Shown here one piece after another: positions 1-8,160 of a stretch of 64,000 nt of DNA (position 1 is its first letter; the number at the start of each line of letters is the position of its first letter). The position numbers were made by a program, and so were the translations under genes. The notes beneath the pieces were generated by a model, which saw nothing but the letters and a program-made list of their open reading frames with translations, searched no databases and had not been told where the DNA came from. The DNA is from Roseburia intestinalis L1-82 (GTDB lineage: Bacteria > Bacillota > Clostridia > Lachnospirales > Lachnospiraceae). The DNA lies in NCBI RefSeq assembly GCF_900537995.1, contig NZ_LR027880.1:759501-823500 (forward strand), written 5' to 3'.

Positions 1-173
1 CTGCAAATCTTACTAAGAGCAAAGTTTTACAGAAATACCTGGAAGGTTCTAATGTTCAAGTCGCAGATGAGATGGTAAACCTGATCATTGCACAGCGTGC
101 ATATCAGCTCAACTCAAAGGCAATCACAACATCGGACGAGATGCTTGAGCAGGCAAACAATCTGAAACGTTAA
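1..173 (+). CDS. flgG: flagellar basal-body rod protein FlgG, 3' end only
   Basis: The window opens inside this gene; the frame starting at base 3 is open to the TAA at 171-173 and gives 57 residues. The tail reads through LEGSNV, then [20 protein letters not shown] and ends with a [12 protein letters not shown] stretch. This is the conserved C-terminal helix of the FlgG/FlgE/FlgF rod-hook family; the closest match is to the distal rod protein FlgG. In the basal body this helix packs with the N-terminal helix to form the rod core. The rod-binding gene follows 34 bases downstream, as expected in a Firmicutes flagellar operon. FlgF cannot be fully excluded because most of the protein is missing. 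Confidence 0.88.
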   Translation, partial: ANLTKSKVLQKYLEGSNVQVADEMVNLIIAQRAYQLNSKAITTSDEMLEQANNLKR

Positions 174-207
174 GATTAGACAGCGGATGTAGGAAAGGAA
201 AAACAAT

Positions 208-564
208 ATGATTTCCATGGACAGCATTTCATCATTGATCGATACAAGCAAAAATACAGTAGCTGCAAATCAGGCAAGTTCCCTGCAGAGTTCCTTAAAC
301 AGTATTTCTTCGGATTCTTCCGAGGACGAACTGATGCAGGTTTGTAAAGATTTTGAATCATATTTTGTGGAAGAAGTTTTAAAAGAAATTAAAGAGAGCC
401 TGACAAGTGAGGATGATGAGGAGGATTCTTCCACATCAACACTGAAAGATTATTATATGGACAATGTCATCGAACTGGTTGCAGACCAGGTTGTAGATGA
501 GGTTGGAACCAATTTTACGCAGCAGCTCTATGAGCAGATGAAACGTAATTATAATATAGAATAA
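208..564 (+). CDS. flgJ: rod-binding protein, FlgJ N-terminal-domain type
   Basis: This is a 118-residue protein preceded by a GAAAGGAAA ribosome binding site. Residues about 44-66 carry the motif MQVCKDFESYFVEEVLKEIK, typical of the FlgJ N-terminal (rod-binding) domain, which caps the rod during assembly. The muramidase domain found in proteobacterial FlgJ is absent, as is usual in Clostridia. Between the motif and the C-terminal helix lies an acidic, serine-rich linker (residues about 70-85). It sits directly after flgG and before a terminator, so it is probably the last gene of the rod operon. The assignment rests on the motif, length and position. Confidence 0.85.
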   Translation: MISMDSISSLIDTSKNTVAANQASSLQSSLNSISSDSSEDELMQVCKDFESYFVEEVLKEIKESLTSEDDEEDSSTSTLKDYYMDNVIELVADQVVDEVGTNFTQQLYEQMKRNYNIE

Positions 565-652
565 GTTTGCGCAGATAAAATGTCGTAAAATCGGCGCAGC
601 AGAAGTAAAGTGTGCAGATAAGTACATAATTGAAACAGTATGCAAAAATCGG

Positions 653-711
653 TGCAGTTTTAACGGGAAAATGAACGATGGGTTCAAAAATCCCGTTAGA
701 CTGCATTTTTT
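653..711 (+). terminator. intrinsic terminator of the flagellar operon
   Basis: Two pairing blocks, TGCAGT with ACTGCA and TAACGGG with CCCGTTA, enclose a loop of about 24 bases and are followed by six T residues at 706-711. It lies 89 bases after the flgJ stop and before recD2. The leader between 565 and 652 holds imperfect repeats of GCAGATAA and AAATCGGYGCAG and no convincing gene. Confidence 0.75.
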
Positions 712-780
712 ATTCATGGCAATAGCTCGCTCACAAAGCGTTTATTTTATTGCTTTCGCGGCAGAAAACAGAATTCTGGA

Positions 781-2994
781 ATGGAGAAAACAGTGGAAAG
801 TCTTGCAGGATATGTGGAACACATTATATATCGGAATGCGGATAATGGATATACCGTGTTAAATCTGGTGAGCGGGGAGGATGAAATCACCTGTGTGGGG
901 ATATTTTCGGCAATCGCAGAGGGAGAAAATATTGAGGCACAGGGGGAGTACACGGAACATCCGACCTATGGGCAGCAGTTTAAAGTAACAAGTTTTGAGG
1001 AGAAAGCACCTGAAGATGAGGAGGCAATAGAGCGGTATCTTGGTTCCGGTGCAATCAAGGGAATCGGGCTTGCCATGGCGGCAAGAATTGTCAGGCGTTT
1101 TAAGGAGGATACCTTCCGGATCATAGAGGAAGAACCGGAACGTCTCGCTGAGATCAAAGGGATCAGTAACCGCAAAGCAATGGAGATTGCCAGCCAGGTC
1201 AACGAAAAGAGGGATCTGCGGCAGGCGATGATCTTTTTGCAGCAGTATGGAATCACGATGAATTTAGCGGTCAAGGTATATCAGGCATACGGACAGGATG
1301 TTTATGGTATCATCCGGGAAAATCCGTACCGGCTGGCGGACGATATTGATGGAGTCGGATTCCGGACGGCGGATGAGATCGCGGCGCGGGTTGGTATCCG
1401 GATGGACTCTGATTTCCGTGTGCGAAGCGGAATCCTGTATACACTGCTTCAGGCAAGTGGGGAGGGACATACCTATCTGCCGGAGACAGAGCTGACACCG
1501 CGTGCATCAAAATTATTGAATGTTACGGCAGAACAGGTGGAAAAGCAGTACATGGATCTTGCCATTGAAAGGAAGATCATCTTAAAACAGATGGAAGATC
1601 AGACACAGATCTATGCAGCGTCATTTTATTATATGGAAGCAAACACGGCGACGATGTTAAAACGGCTCAATGTAAGTTATGATGTGTCAGATGCGGAGAT
1701 TGAACAGCGAATCCGGGGGATCGAAAAGAAAAGCGGCATGACGTTGGATGAACATCAGGTAACGGCGGTCAAAGAGGCAGTGCGGAATGGTCTGCTTGTG
1801 ATCACGGGGGGGCCTGGAACCGGAAAGACGACCACGATTAATACGATCATCCGCTATTTTGAACTGGAGGGCTTGGAAATCTTTTTGGCAGCTCCGACAG
1901 GGCGTGCAGCAAAGCGCATGAGTGAGACAACGGGATTTGAGGCGCGGACAGTTCACCGTATGTTAGAGCTGAATGGGGGAGCCGAGGGAAGCGGTGGATT
2001 TGAAAGGGATGAAAGTAATCCACTCGAAGCGGATGTGATCATTGTAGATGAGATGTCGATGGTGGATATCTCACTGATGTATTCTCTGCTCAAAGCAATC
2101 TCTGTGGGAACGAGGCTGATTCTTGTCGGGGATGTCAATCAGCTTCCGAGTGTCGGACCGGGAAGTGTACTCCGTGATATTATCCAATCACATGCCTGCA
2201 ATGTAGTTATGCTGACCAAAATCTTCCGTCAGGCATCCACCAGTGATATTATTGTCAATGCGCATAAGATCAATCATGGAGAAGAAGTGATATTAGATAA
2301 TAAGAGCATGGATTTCTTTTTCCTGAAACGGTATGACGCAGATGTGATCATCAATGTGGTGCTGCAGCTCATTAAGCAGAAACTGCCGAAGTTTGTGGAT
2401 GCGACGCCTTATGATATCCAGGTACTGACACCGATGCGCAAGGGACTGCTTGGCGTAGAGCGCCTGAATGGGATTTTGCAGCGATATATGAATCCGCCTG
2501 CCAATGATAAAGTGGAGAAAGAATATGGCAGCACTGTGTTCCGTGAGGGGGATAAAGTTATGCAGACAAAGAATAACTACCAGCTCGCGTGGGAAATCCG
2601 TACAAAATTTGGACTCACTGTGGATAAAGGCCTTGGAATTTTCAATGGAGATATGGGAATCATAAGACAGATCAATGATTTCGCAGAACAGATGATCATA
2701 GAGTTTGATGAAGGGAGAATGGTAGAGTACCCCTATAAACTTCTGGATGAACTTGAGCTTGCCTATGCGATCACGATCCATAAATCACAGGGAAGTGAGT
2801 ATCCGGCGGTCGTCATTCCGCTGCTTGGCGGTCCGATGATGTTAATGAACCGGAATCTATTGTATACTGCCGTCACGCGTGCAAGAAAATGTGTGACGTT
2901 AGTCGGCAATGAAGTGACCTTCCAGCAGATGATTCGGAATACCTCACAGCAGAAAAGGTACAGCGGACTCTGCGACCGCTTAAAAGAAAATTAA
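781..2994 (+). CDS. recD2: RecD2-type ATP-dependent DNA helicase
   Basis: A 737-residue superfamily 1B helicase, the usual length for RecD2, which acts without RecBC and has 5'-3' polarity in studied homologues. Residues about 85-170 form the N-terminal helix-hairpin-helix region. Walker A (GGPGTGKTT) is near residues 342-350, the DEAD-box-like Walker B (DEMSMVD) near 423, and the C-terminal UvrD-like motif (TIHKSQGSEYP) near 665. Known roles are in DNA repair and replication fork processing. The ATG at 781 has no good Shine-Dalgarno sequence, so the start is less certain than the product. It is flanked by terminators and is probably monocistronic. Confidence 0.95.
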   Translation: MEKTVESLAGYVEHIIYRNADNGYTVLNLVSGEDEITCVGIFSAIAEGENIEAQGEYTEHPTYGQQFKVTSFEEKAPEDEEAIERYLGSGAIKGIGLAMAARIVRRFKEDTFRIIEEEPERLAEIKGISNRKAMEIASQVNEKRDLRQAMIFLQQYGITMNLAVKVYQAYGQDVYGIIRENPYRLADDIDGVGFRTADEIAARVGIRMDSDFRVRSGILYTLLQASGEGHTYLPETELTPRASKLLNVTAEQVEKQYMDLAIERKIILKQMEDQTQIYAASFYYMEANTATMLKRLNVSYDVSDAEIEQRIRGIEKKSGMTLDEHQVTAVKEAVRNGLLVITGGPGTGKTTTINTIIRYFELEGLEIFLAAPTGRAAKRMSETTGFEARTVHRMLELNGGAEGSGGFERDESNPLEADVIIVDEMSMVDISLMYSLLKAISVGTRLILVGDVNQLPSVGPGSVLRDIIQSHACNVVMLTKIFRQASTSDIIVNAHKINHGEEVILDNKSMDFFFLKRYDADVIINVVLQLIKQKLPKFVDATPYDIQVLTPMRKGLLGVERLNGILQRYMNPPANDKVEKEYGSTVFREGDKVMQTKNNYQLAWEIRTKFGLTVDKGLGIFNGDMGIIRQINDFAEQMIIEFDEGRMVEYPYKLLDELELAYAITIHKSQGSEYPAVVIPLLGGPMMLMNRNLLYTAVTRARKCVTLVGNEVTFQQMIRNTSQQKRYSGLCDRLKEN

Positions 2995-3007
2995 ATAAAA
3001 TAATAAG

Positions 3008-3075
3008 AAGCTGCCATGCAGGGCAACCGGTAATGAAAATCATTAACACCGGCTCACTTGTACGGCAGCTTTTAA
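3008..3075 (+). terminator. intrinsic terminator after recD2, probably bidirectional
   Basis: AAGCTGCC at 3008-3015 pairs with GGCAGCTT at 3064-3071, with an inner TAATG/CATTA stem, followed by a T-rich run. Read on the minus strand, the same stem is followed by TTATTATTTTATTT, so it could also end the ABC importer operon that converges from the right. Confidence 0.75.
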
Positions 3076-3081
3076 TTTATG

Positions 3082-3126
3082 ACAATAGAATGTTCGCAGA
3101 GTGTGCATTCTATTGTTATTGGTAAT
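3082..3126. repeat. hairpin-forming interspersed repeat, copy A
   Basis: ACAATAGAATG at 3082-3092 and CATTCTATTGT at 3106-3116 form a perfect 11-bp inverted repeat. The 40-base stretch 3087-3126 matches 55354-55393 at 32 of 40 positions without gaps. It lies in the convergent gap between recD2 and the ABC importer. Its function is unknown. Confidence 0.55.
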
Positions 3127-3161
3127 TTTAAAATCCTGTTGTGCTTTAGCAGATCTGCATA

Positions 3162-3965
3162 TCAGGATAACAGTGCTTTATCATTGGCGAATTCTTCGCC
3201 GCTGACCTTTTCAAACTGATGAAGTAGATCTTCGACGGTCAGTTTCTTTTTCTCTTCTCCGGAGATATTTAAGATCACTTTTCCTTCGTGCATCATGATC
3301 AGGCGGTTACCGTGCACGATGGCATCCTTCATATTGTGTGTGACCATCATGGCGGTCAGATGATTTTCTGCGATGATCTTATCAGAAATCTCAAGCACTT
3401 TTGCGGCAGTTTTCGGATCAAGTGCTGCAGTGTGTTCGTCTAACAGCAAAAGTTTTGGTTTTTTGATCGACGCCATTAAAAGTGTGATCGCCTGCCGCTG
3501 TCCGCCGGAGAGCAGACCGACTTTACTGGTGAGACGGTCTTCCAGTCCAAGATCTAAGGCTTTTAACATTTCGCGGTAGGTATCGCGTTCCTGATGGGTG
3601 ATTCCCCACGAAAGTCCCCGTTTTTCACCACGTCTTGCTGCAATCGCCATGTTTTCTTCGATCGACATGGTGGTTGCGGTTCCGGTCATCGGATCCTGAA
3701 ATACACGTCCGAGGTATTTGGCACGTTTGTGCTCGGATAATTTTGTGACATCGTCTCCACCGATATAAATTTTCCCGGAATCAATTGGCCATACACCTGC
3801 GATGGCGTTTAACGTGGTTGATTTTCCGGCACCGTTTCCACCGATCACGGTAACAAAATCGCCCTCATTTAAAGTCAGATTGACACCATTTAAAGCAATT
3901 TTTTCGTTGATGGTTCCGGGATTAAAAGTTTTGTGGATATTGTCGAGTTTTAACATTTCAGCCAT
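3162..3965 (-). CDS. ABC transporter ATP-binding protein (TrpXYZ-like importer)
   Basis: With the start taken at the ATG at 3965, behind an AAAGGGG site, this is a 267-residue ATPase. Walker A (GGNGAGKST) is at residues 42-50, the LSGGQ signature at 152-156, and Walker B (KLLLLDE) at 171-177. It overlaps the end of the permease gene by 8 bases, indicating translational coupling. With the permease and lipoprotein upstream, it resembles the importers whose binding protein belongs to the ABC_sub_bind (PF04392) family. Some characterised members carry tryptophan or tyrosine, but the substrate here is not visible in the sequence. A longer start at 4028 is open but lacks a binding site and lies inside the permease gene. 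Confidence 0.88.
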   Translation of the reverse strand: MAEMLKLDNIHKTFNPGTINEKIALNGVNLTLNEGDFVTVIGGNGAGKSTTLNAIAGVWPIDSGKIYIGGDDVTKLSEHKRAKYLGRVFQDPMTGTATTMSIEENMAIAARRGEKRGLSWGITHQERDTYREMLKALDLGLEDRLTSKVGLLSGGQRQAITLLMASIKKPKLLLLDEHTAALDPKTAAKVLEISDKIIAENHLTAMMVTHNMKDAIVHGNRLIMMHEGKVILNISGEEKKKLTVEDLLHQFEKVSGEEFANDKALLS

Positions 3966-4905
3966 TGACGGACACCCCTTTCCTGCCGTATTTGGATTTG
4001 AGATACGGGAATGCAAGGAAAATCGCAACGACGATGGCAGAAAACAGTTTTAGGTCATCAGACGGCAGTTTCAGCCATAATACGATATTCATTACAATAT
4101 AGTAGATGATCGCGCCGCCGATCACGGAAAACATGGTATATGCAAAAGCAAAATGTTTTCCGGCACATAACTTCCCGAAAAGTACCTCACCGATGATGAC
4201 AGCGGCAAGACCGATGACGATGGCACCACGTCCCATGTTGACATCTGCGGCACCCTGATACTGTGCGTAGAGTCCTCCGGAAAGACCGACAAGACCGTTT
4301 GAGATCATCAGCGCAACGACCGTGTGGAAATCAGTGTTGATACCCTGTGCGCGGGACATCTGCCGGTTACATCCGGTTGCGCGGATGGCATGTCCCTGCT
4401 CGGTTCCGAAATACCAGTATAAAAGGGCAACGACCGCCACGCAGAAAAGAACACATGTCACAAACAGCTGGACTTTGGTAGCGGAAGAATCCGAGATGTA
4501 ACGCAGGGAAACAACTAACGGATACTTGTCAACACTGACAGCCTGATTCGAACTTCCCATAATATTTAAGTTGATGGAATAGAGTGAAATCTGTGTCAGG
4601 ATACTTGCAAGGATTCCGGGAATACCAAGTGCAGTATGCAGAATTCCGGTGATAAAACCGGCTGCCATACCTGCTAAAAATGCAAAAATAAGTGCTGCCC
4701 ATGGATGCATGCCGGAACGGATCAGTATAACGGCAACTGCACCGCCGGTTGCAAGAGAACCGTCAACGGTAAGATCGGCAAAATCTAAAAGTCTGTATGT
4801 AATATATACACCCAGTGCCATCAACCCCCAGACCAGCCCCTGCGCAAAGGCGCCGGGCATGGAACGGAAGAGAGCCATCGGGTCTAAGGACATAAGTATT
4901 GTCAT
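3958..4905 (-). CDS. ABC transporter permease (TrpXYZ-like importer)
   Basis: A 315-residue, highly hydrophobic protein with about eight to nine membrane segments, related to the branched-chain amino acid permease fold. The ATG at 4905 is preceded by AAGGGG seven bases upstream and preferred over the open start at 4923. It lies between the lipoprotein gene (27 bases upstream) and the overlapping ATPase gene. A single permease gene implies a homodimeric channel. Substrate is unknown; the family context suggests an amino acid or similar small molecule. Confidence 0.87.
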   Translation of the reverse strand: MTILMSLDPMALFRSMPGAFAQGLVWGLMALGVYITYRLLDFADLTVDGSLATGGAVAVILIRSGMHPWAALIFAFLAGMAAGFITGILHTALGIPGILASILTQISLYSINLNIMGSSNQAVSVDKYPLVVSLRYISDSSATKVQLFVTCVLFCVAVVALLYWYFGTEQGHAIRATGCNRQMSRAQGINTDFHTVVALMISNGLVGLSGGLYAQYQGAADVNMGRGAIVIGLAAVIIGEVLFGKLCAGKHFAFAYTMFSVIGGAIIYYIVMNIVLWLKLPSDDLKLFSAIVVAIFLAFPYLKSKYGRKGVSVNG

Positions 4906-4932
4906 AGAAAAACCCCTTATCAAAAATATTTT

Positions 4933-5997
4933 TTATTCGGCAGCGATGGCAGTATAGTCATCAGGAACTGTGATGCCAAGCTGTGAACAGATATCAGCAT
5001 TGTATTCTTTGGTAACATTCTCTGCATACTGTACATCCATGGTCGAGATGTCAGCACCGTTTACTAAAACGTCGTATGCCATTTTGCCTGCTGTATAACC
5101 GATATCATAGTAGCTGATGGAAAGTGTGGCTACACCACAGCCGGAACAGATACCTTCCTCACCGGCGATGATCGGAACACCTGCCGGAAGAGCAATATTG
5201 TTGATGGATTCAGTATTGCCTGCCATGGTATTGTCAGTCGGAATATAGAGGACATCACATTCACTGACGGCACTCTGTACAACAGAAGCGATGTCGTTGG
5301 AATCTGATACGGTATATTCTTTATAGGAAATACTGTCTTCATCGAGAGCTTTTTCAAATTCGGTTGCCTGGTATGCAGAGTTTGGTTCTGCGGAGCAGTA
5401 GAGAATGCCGACATTTTTTGCATCTGGGAACAATTCGACAAGCATGTCTTCCTGCTGGTCAATCGGAGCAAGATCTGCAGTTCCGGATACGTTTGTACCG
5501 GTAGAGCCGGTCCAGTTGTCAATGTCAAGTGCTGTTGCATAGTCGGTAACGGAAGTACCGATCACCGGGATCGTGCTGGTTGCTGCAGCTGCACACTGCA
5601 GAGCAGTCGTTGCATTTGCTAAGATCAGGTCATAATTGTTAGCGACGAAACCGTTGCTGATGGTTGCGCAGTTTGCCTGCTCGCCCTGGGCATTCTGAAG
5701 ATCAAAGGTAACATTGCCAGAACCAAGTAATTCAGTCAGTGCATCTTCAAATCCCTGGGTTGCCTGATCAAGAGCAGGATGCTCTAACTGCTGGCAGATA
5801 CCGATCGTATATTTTTTGCCATCGGAAGAGGTGCCTGCACCACTTTCAGTGGCCACTGCATCCGAAGTCTGTGCTGAATCGGAAGCTGCTGCATCCGTGG
5901 TACTGCTGGTGTTTGCTGTACTGTTTCCACATGCTGCAAGTGATGCAGCCATGGCTGCTGTCATTACGACAGATAAGATTTTTTTGTAGTTTTTCAT
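4933..5997 (-). CDS. substrate-binding lipoprotein, ABC_sub_bind family
   Basis: A 354-residue protein with a lipoprotein signal peptide: a lysine-rich N-terminus, hydrophobic core and the lipobox LAAC, making the cysteine the lipidated residue. A serine, threonine and alanine-rich linker follows, then two alpha/beta lobes beginning at YTIGICQQLEHPALDQ. The ending and pattern match the PF04392 family (TrpX-like). The start at 5997 has GGAG six bases upstream; an in-frame ATG at 6009 is also possible. It is the first gene of a three-gene operon and would capture the substrate outside the membrane. Confidence 0.87.
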   Translation of the reverse strand: MKNYKKILSVVMTAAMAASLAACGNSTANTSSTTDAAASDSAQTSDAVATESGAGTSSDGKKYTIGICQQLEHPALDQATQGFEDALTELLGSGNVTFDLQNAQGEQANCATISNGFVANNYDLILANATTALQCAAAATSTIPVIGTSVTDYATALDIDNWTGSTGTNVSGTADLAPIDQQEDMLVELFPDAKNVGILYCSAEPNSAYQATEFEKALDEDSISYKEYTVSDSNDIASVVQSAVSECDVLYIPTDNTMAGNTESINNIALPAGVPIIAGEEGICSGCGVATLSISYYDIGYTAGKMAYDVLVNGADISTMDVQYAENVTKEYNADICSQLGITVPDDYTAIAAE

Positions 5998-6062
5998 AGA
6001 ATTCTCCATTCCTGCCCGTTTTTCAGGGCATCATAAGTTTGTGCCGGGGCACACATCTTGTG

Positions 6063-6085
6063 TGTGAAAAATTTTATTTTTCACA
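6063..6085 (-). promoter_or_regulatory. inverted repeat in the leader of the ABC importer operon
   Basis: TGTGAAAAAT and ATTTTTCACA form a perfect 10-bp inverted repeat with a 3-base loop, in the transcribed leader between the promoter at 6132-6160 and the lipoprotein start. It could be an RNA hairpin or a repressor operator. No known riboswitch class was recognised in this leader. Confidence 0.5.
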
Positions 6086-6131
6086 TTGCTGCCCTTTAGG
6101 ACTTTAAAGTGCTATCGCTTTTAATAAATAA

Positions 6132-6160
6132 ATTATAAAGACCTAAATGGGATTCGTCAA
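6132..6160 (-). promoter_or_regulatory. sigma-A-type promoter for the ABC importer operon
   Basis: Read on the minus strand, TTGACG (6155-6160) and TATAAT (6132-6137) are separated by exactly 17 bases. Transcription would start near 6125, giving a leader of about 128 bases before the lipoprotein gene. Confidence 0.82.
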
Positions 6161-6250
6161 CATTATAGTAAGAAAAAATTAAGAAAAACTTTATGGTATG
6201 TATTTGGCAAAAATGATATTCTTTGCAGGGAGAGATCCGGAAAGGATCTT

Positions 6251-6997
6251 ATGAAAATCAGAAAAAATGACATTTTCCTATATGGAAGAAAAATGTTATT
6301 TCAGATGCTTGAAATCCTTTATCCACGAAGATGTGCAGTCTGTGATGAAATTGAAGTGACAGGAAAGGGTATTTGTCCGCTATGTAAAGACAAGGTGCAT
6401 GTGGCAGGAGAACCGGCATGTAAAAAATGCGGGAAACCGCTTGTGGATGAGAGAAAGGAATTTTGCACCGACTGTGGAAAAAAGCATCATGTATACACAC
6501 AGGGAAAGGCAGTGTTTGTTTATGAGGGTGGTATAAGAAATTCAATGTACCGCTTTAAATATGGAAATAAAAGAGAATATGCAGAGTTTTATGCGAATGC
6601 AGCAGTGGAAAAATATGGAGTGTGGCTGAACAAAATAAAAGCAGAAGTGCTGATTCCCATTCCAATGTATTCCCGGAAGAAGCGACTGCGCGGATACAAT
6701 CAGGCCGAAGTATTTGCGCGGGAACTTGGAAGAAAAGCAGGGATTTTAGTGGATGAGCACCTGGTCAGAAGAGTGAGAAATACAATTCCTCAAAAAGAGT
6801 TAAATGAATCACAACGACACAGAAATTTAAAAAATGCTTTCCAATTGACAGCAGATATAGTAGAATATAAGAGAGTCGTGCTTGTGGATGATATCTATAC
6901 GACAGGGAGTACGATGGATGAAGTATCAAAAGTCCTGAAAGCGTCAGGAGTGGAAAACATATATTATATCTGTATCAGTATCGGAGAAGGGTATTGA
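6251..6997 (+). CDS. comFC: ComFC-type phosphoribosyltransferase-fold protein
   Basis: A 248-residue protein of the ComF family. The N-terminal third holds four CxxC pairs (near residues 27, 43, 56 and 73) expected to bind zinc. The C-terminal half is a type I phosphoribosyltransferase fold with the PRPP-loop motif VVLVDDIYTTGST near residues 210-222. In naturally competent bacteria ComFC supports DNA uptake. The ATG follows GGAAAGGA, which lies partly within a small AGATCC/GGATCT inverted repeat (6233-6249). The yvyF-like gene follows at once, as in Bacillus subtilis, where comFC and yvyF are adjacent near flagellar genes. A comFA helicase gene is not present here. Confidence 0.88.
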   Translation: MKIRKNDIFLYGRKMLFQMLEILYPRRCAVCDEIEVTGKGICPLCKDKVHVAGEPACKKCGKPLVDERKEFCTDCGKKHHVYTQGKAVFVYEGGIRNSMYRFKYGNKREYAEFYANAAVEKYGVWLNKIKAEVLIPIPMYSRKKRLRGYNQAEVFARELGRKAGILVDEHLVRRVRNTIPQKELNESQRHRNLKNAFQLTADIVEYKRVVLVDDIYTTGSTMDEVSKVLKASGVENIYYICISIGEGY

Positions 6998-7022
6998 CAG
7001 AATGACAGGAGGTCATGCCAAT

Positions 7023-7421
7023 ATGGAAGTGAAGAATTGCAAGGGCTGTGGACGTTTATTTAATTATATGGGTGGTGCACCATTGTGTGATGGATGCAGA
7101 AAAAAATTTGAACAAAAGTTTCAGGAAGTAAAACAATATCTGGACGAGAACCCGAATGCATCTGTTAATCAGGTATCCGAGGACAATGATGTATCAGTAA
7201 AACAGATCAAGCAGTGGATCCGTGAAGAGAGACTTTCACTTTCAGAAGCTTCACTTGACGGTGTTACCTGCGAGCATTGTGGCAGACCGATCCGGACGGG
7301 GCGCTTTTGCGAAAAGTGTAAAGCGGCAATGGCAAATTCATTCGCAAACTCGATTGAAAAACCAAAGCCTTTAGAACCACAGAAAAAAGAACGCGACGGA
7401 AACAAGATGCGTTTCTTATAA
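7023..7421 (+). CDS. yvyF: YvyF-like flagellar-operon-associated protein
   Basis: The chosen ATG at 7023 is 10 bases after an AGGAGG site, giving 132 residues; an open start at 7002 lies upstream of that site. Two CxxC pairs near the N-terminus and two more near residue 80-95 suggest a pair of zinc ribbons. They flank a helical stretch (VNQVSEDNDVSVKQIKQWIR) resembling a helix-turn-helix. This matches the YvyF family (TIGR03826), found next to comFC and flgM in Firmicutes. Its exact role in flagellar regulation is not firmly established. A terminator follows immediately, so flgM is not in this operon. Confidence 0.8.
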   Translation: MEVKNCKGCGRLFNYMGGAPLCDGCRKKFEQKFQEVKQYLDENPNASVNQVSEDNDVSVKQIKQWIREERLSLSEASLDGVTCEHCGRPIRTGRFCEKCKAAMANSFANSIEKPKPLEPQKKERDGNKMRFL

Positions 7422-7427
7422 GAGAAG

Positions 7428-7458
7428 AGCAGGGCCTGACAGGTGGTCCTGCTTTTTT
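7428..7458 (+). terminator. intrinsic terminator after yvyF
   Basis: AGCAGG at 7428-7433 pairs with CCTGCT at 7448-7453, followed by a run of T residues to 7458. It begins seven bases after the yvyF stop codon. Confidence 0.78.
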
Positions 7459-7558
7459 ATTCATAAGGAATTACGTCCTATGAATAAAAAAGCCCTCCGG
7501 GTGGGATCGCACTGCGTCAGAGATGAATTATGTCGCGGGGGCGACCCGCCGCAGGCGG
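7457..7558. repeat. hairpin array between yvyF and the cda operon
   Basis: TTATTCATAAGGA (from 7457) pairs with TCCTATGAATAA, with one bulged base. Further right, GTCGC-GGGG-GCGAC (7532-7545) and CCGCC-GCA-GGCGG (7546-7558) are two perfect GC-rich hairpins placed end to end. They run directly into the terminator hairpin at 7560-7580. No open reading frame with a binding site was seen here. It may be an interspersed repeat or a structured RNA. Confidence 0.5.
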
Positions 7559-7559
7559 T

Positions 7560-7587
7560 GAATCCTGTGGAACAGGATTCTTTTTTT
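7560..7587 (+). terminator. strong intrinsic-terminator-like hairpin
   Basis: GAATCCTGT (7560-7568) and ACAGGATTC (7572-7580) form a perfect 9-bp stem with a GGA loop, followed by seven T residues. It is the second terminator-like hairpin after yvyF and lies just before a promoter. Confidence 0.75.
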
Positions 7588-7590
7588 CCT

Positions 7591-7618
7591 TTGAAAAAGA
7601 AGGGCACTGTGATATAAT
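7591..7618 (+). promoter_or_regulatory. sigma-A-type promoter for the cda operon
   Basis: TTGAAA (7591-7596) and TATAAT (7613-7618) are separated by 16 bases. The first gene downstream begins at 7681. Confidence 0.72.
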
Positions 7619-7680
7619 GAAAAATAAGAATGCGTAACTGCGAGCAAAAATGCAGTTTGCTAAGAGAAAGGAAACGCAGC

Positions 7681-8106
7681 ATGGTCAATGAACAACGACT
7701 GCACAGCATGATAAAAATAGCAAAATTTGATGCAAACGATGGAAAACGCTGCAAACCGATGATCCAGTATGCGCGAAAGGATTATGTGGCATTACAGCTT
7801 CTGAAAAGTTTCGTGGTCGGCACGATCGCATTTTTTATGATGTTAGGGCTTTGGGTACTCTATTCTATGGATGCTTTGATGGAACAGATCAACAAAATGG
7901 ATTTTGTAAAGGCTGCTACTACACTGGGACTGCTCTATGGAATTTTTATGGTAATTTATCTTCTTGCCACATATATTATTTTTAATATGAAGTACACTTA
8001 TGGCAGAAAAAAGGTAAAAAAATACTATGCGGGTCTAAAAAAGATCAGTGCGATGTATCTGCGGGAAGAACGGTTGAAAGGGAACGGAAACAAAGACTGG
8101 GACTGA
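7681..8106 (+). CDS. small membrane protein of unknown function
   Basis: The ATG at 7681 follows GAAAGGAAA and gives 141 residues; an open start at 7630 lies upstream. Two hydrophobic stretches, near residues 41-60 and 80-104, are likely membrane segments, joined by a short loop. The C-terminus is basic. I do not recognise a family. It is the first gene after the promoter at 7591-7618 and is co-oriented with the next membrane protein and cdaA, which suggests an envelope-related role. This is only an inference from position. Confidence 0.7.
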   Translation: MVNEQRLHSMIKIAKFDANDGKRCKPMIQYARKDYVALQLLKSFVVGTIAFFMMLGLWVLYSMDALMEQINKMDFVKAATTLGLLYGIFMVIYLLATYIIFNMKYTYGRKKVKKYYAGLKKISAMYLREERLKGNGNKDWD

Positions 8107-8160
8107 CAACGGAAGCAATGCGGAAAATGAGATTTTTCACATGTGGAAATGGAGATTAGT

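Noticed and set aside
2293..2781. 162-codon minus-strand frame inside recD2
   Set aside because: It lies fully inside a well-supported gene, and the protein has no recognisable features.
3966..4028. Longer N-terminus for the ABC ATPase
   Set aside because: It would lie inside the permease gene and has no ribosome binding site, while the ATG at 3965 has AAAGGGG.
5998..6130. Known riboswitch or T-box upstream of the ABC importer
   Set aside because: I could not find the conserved T-box sequence or the core of a known riboswitch; only generic hairpins are visible.
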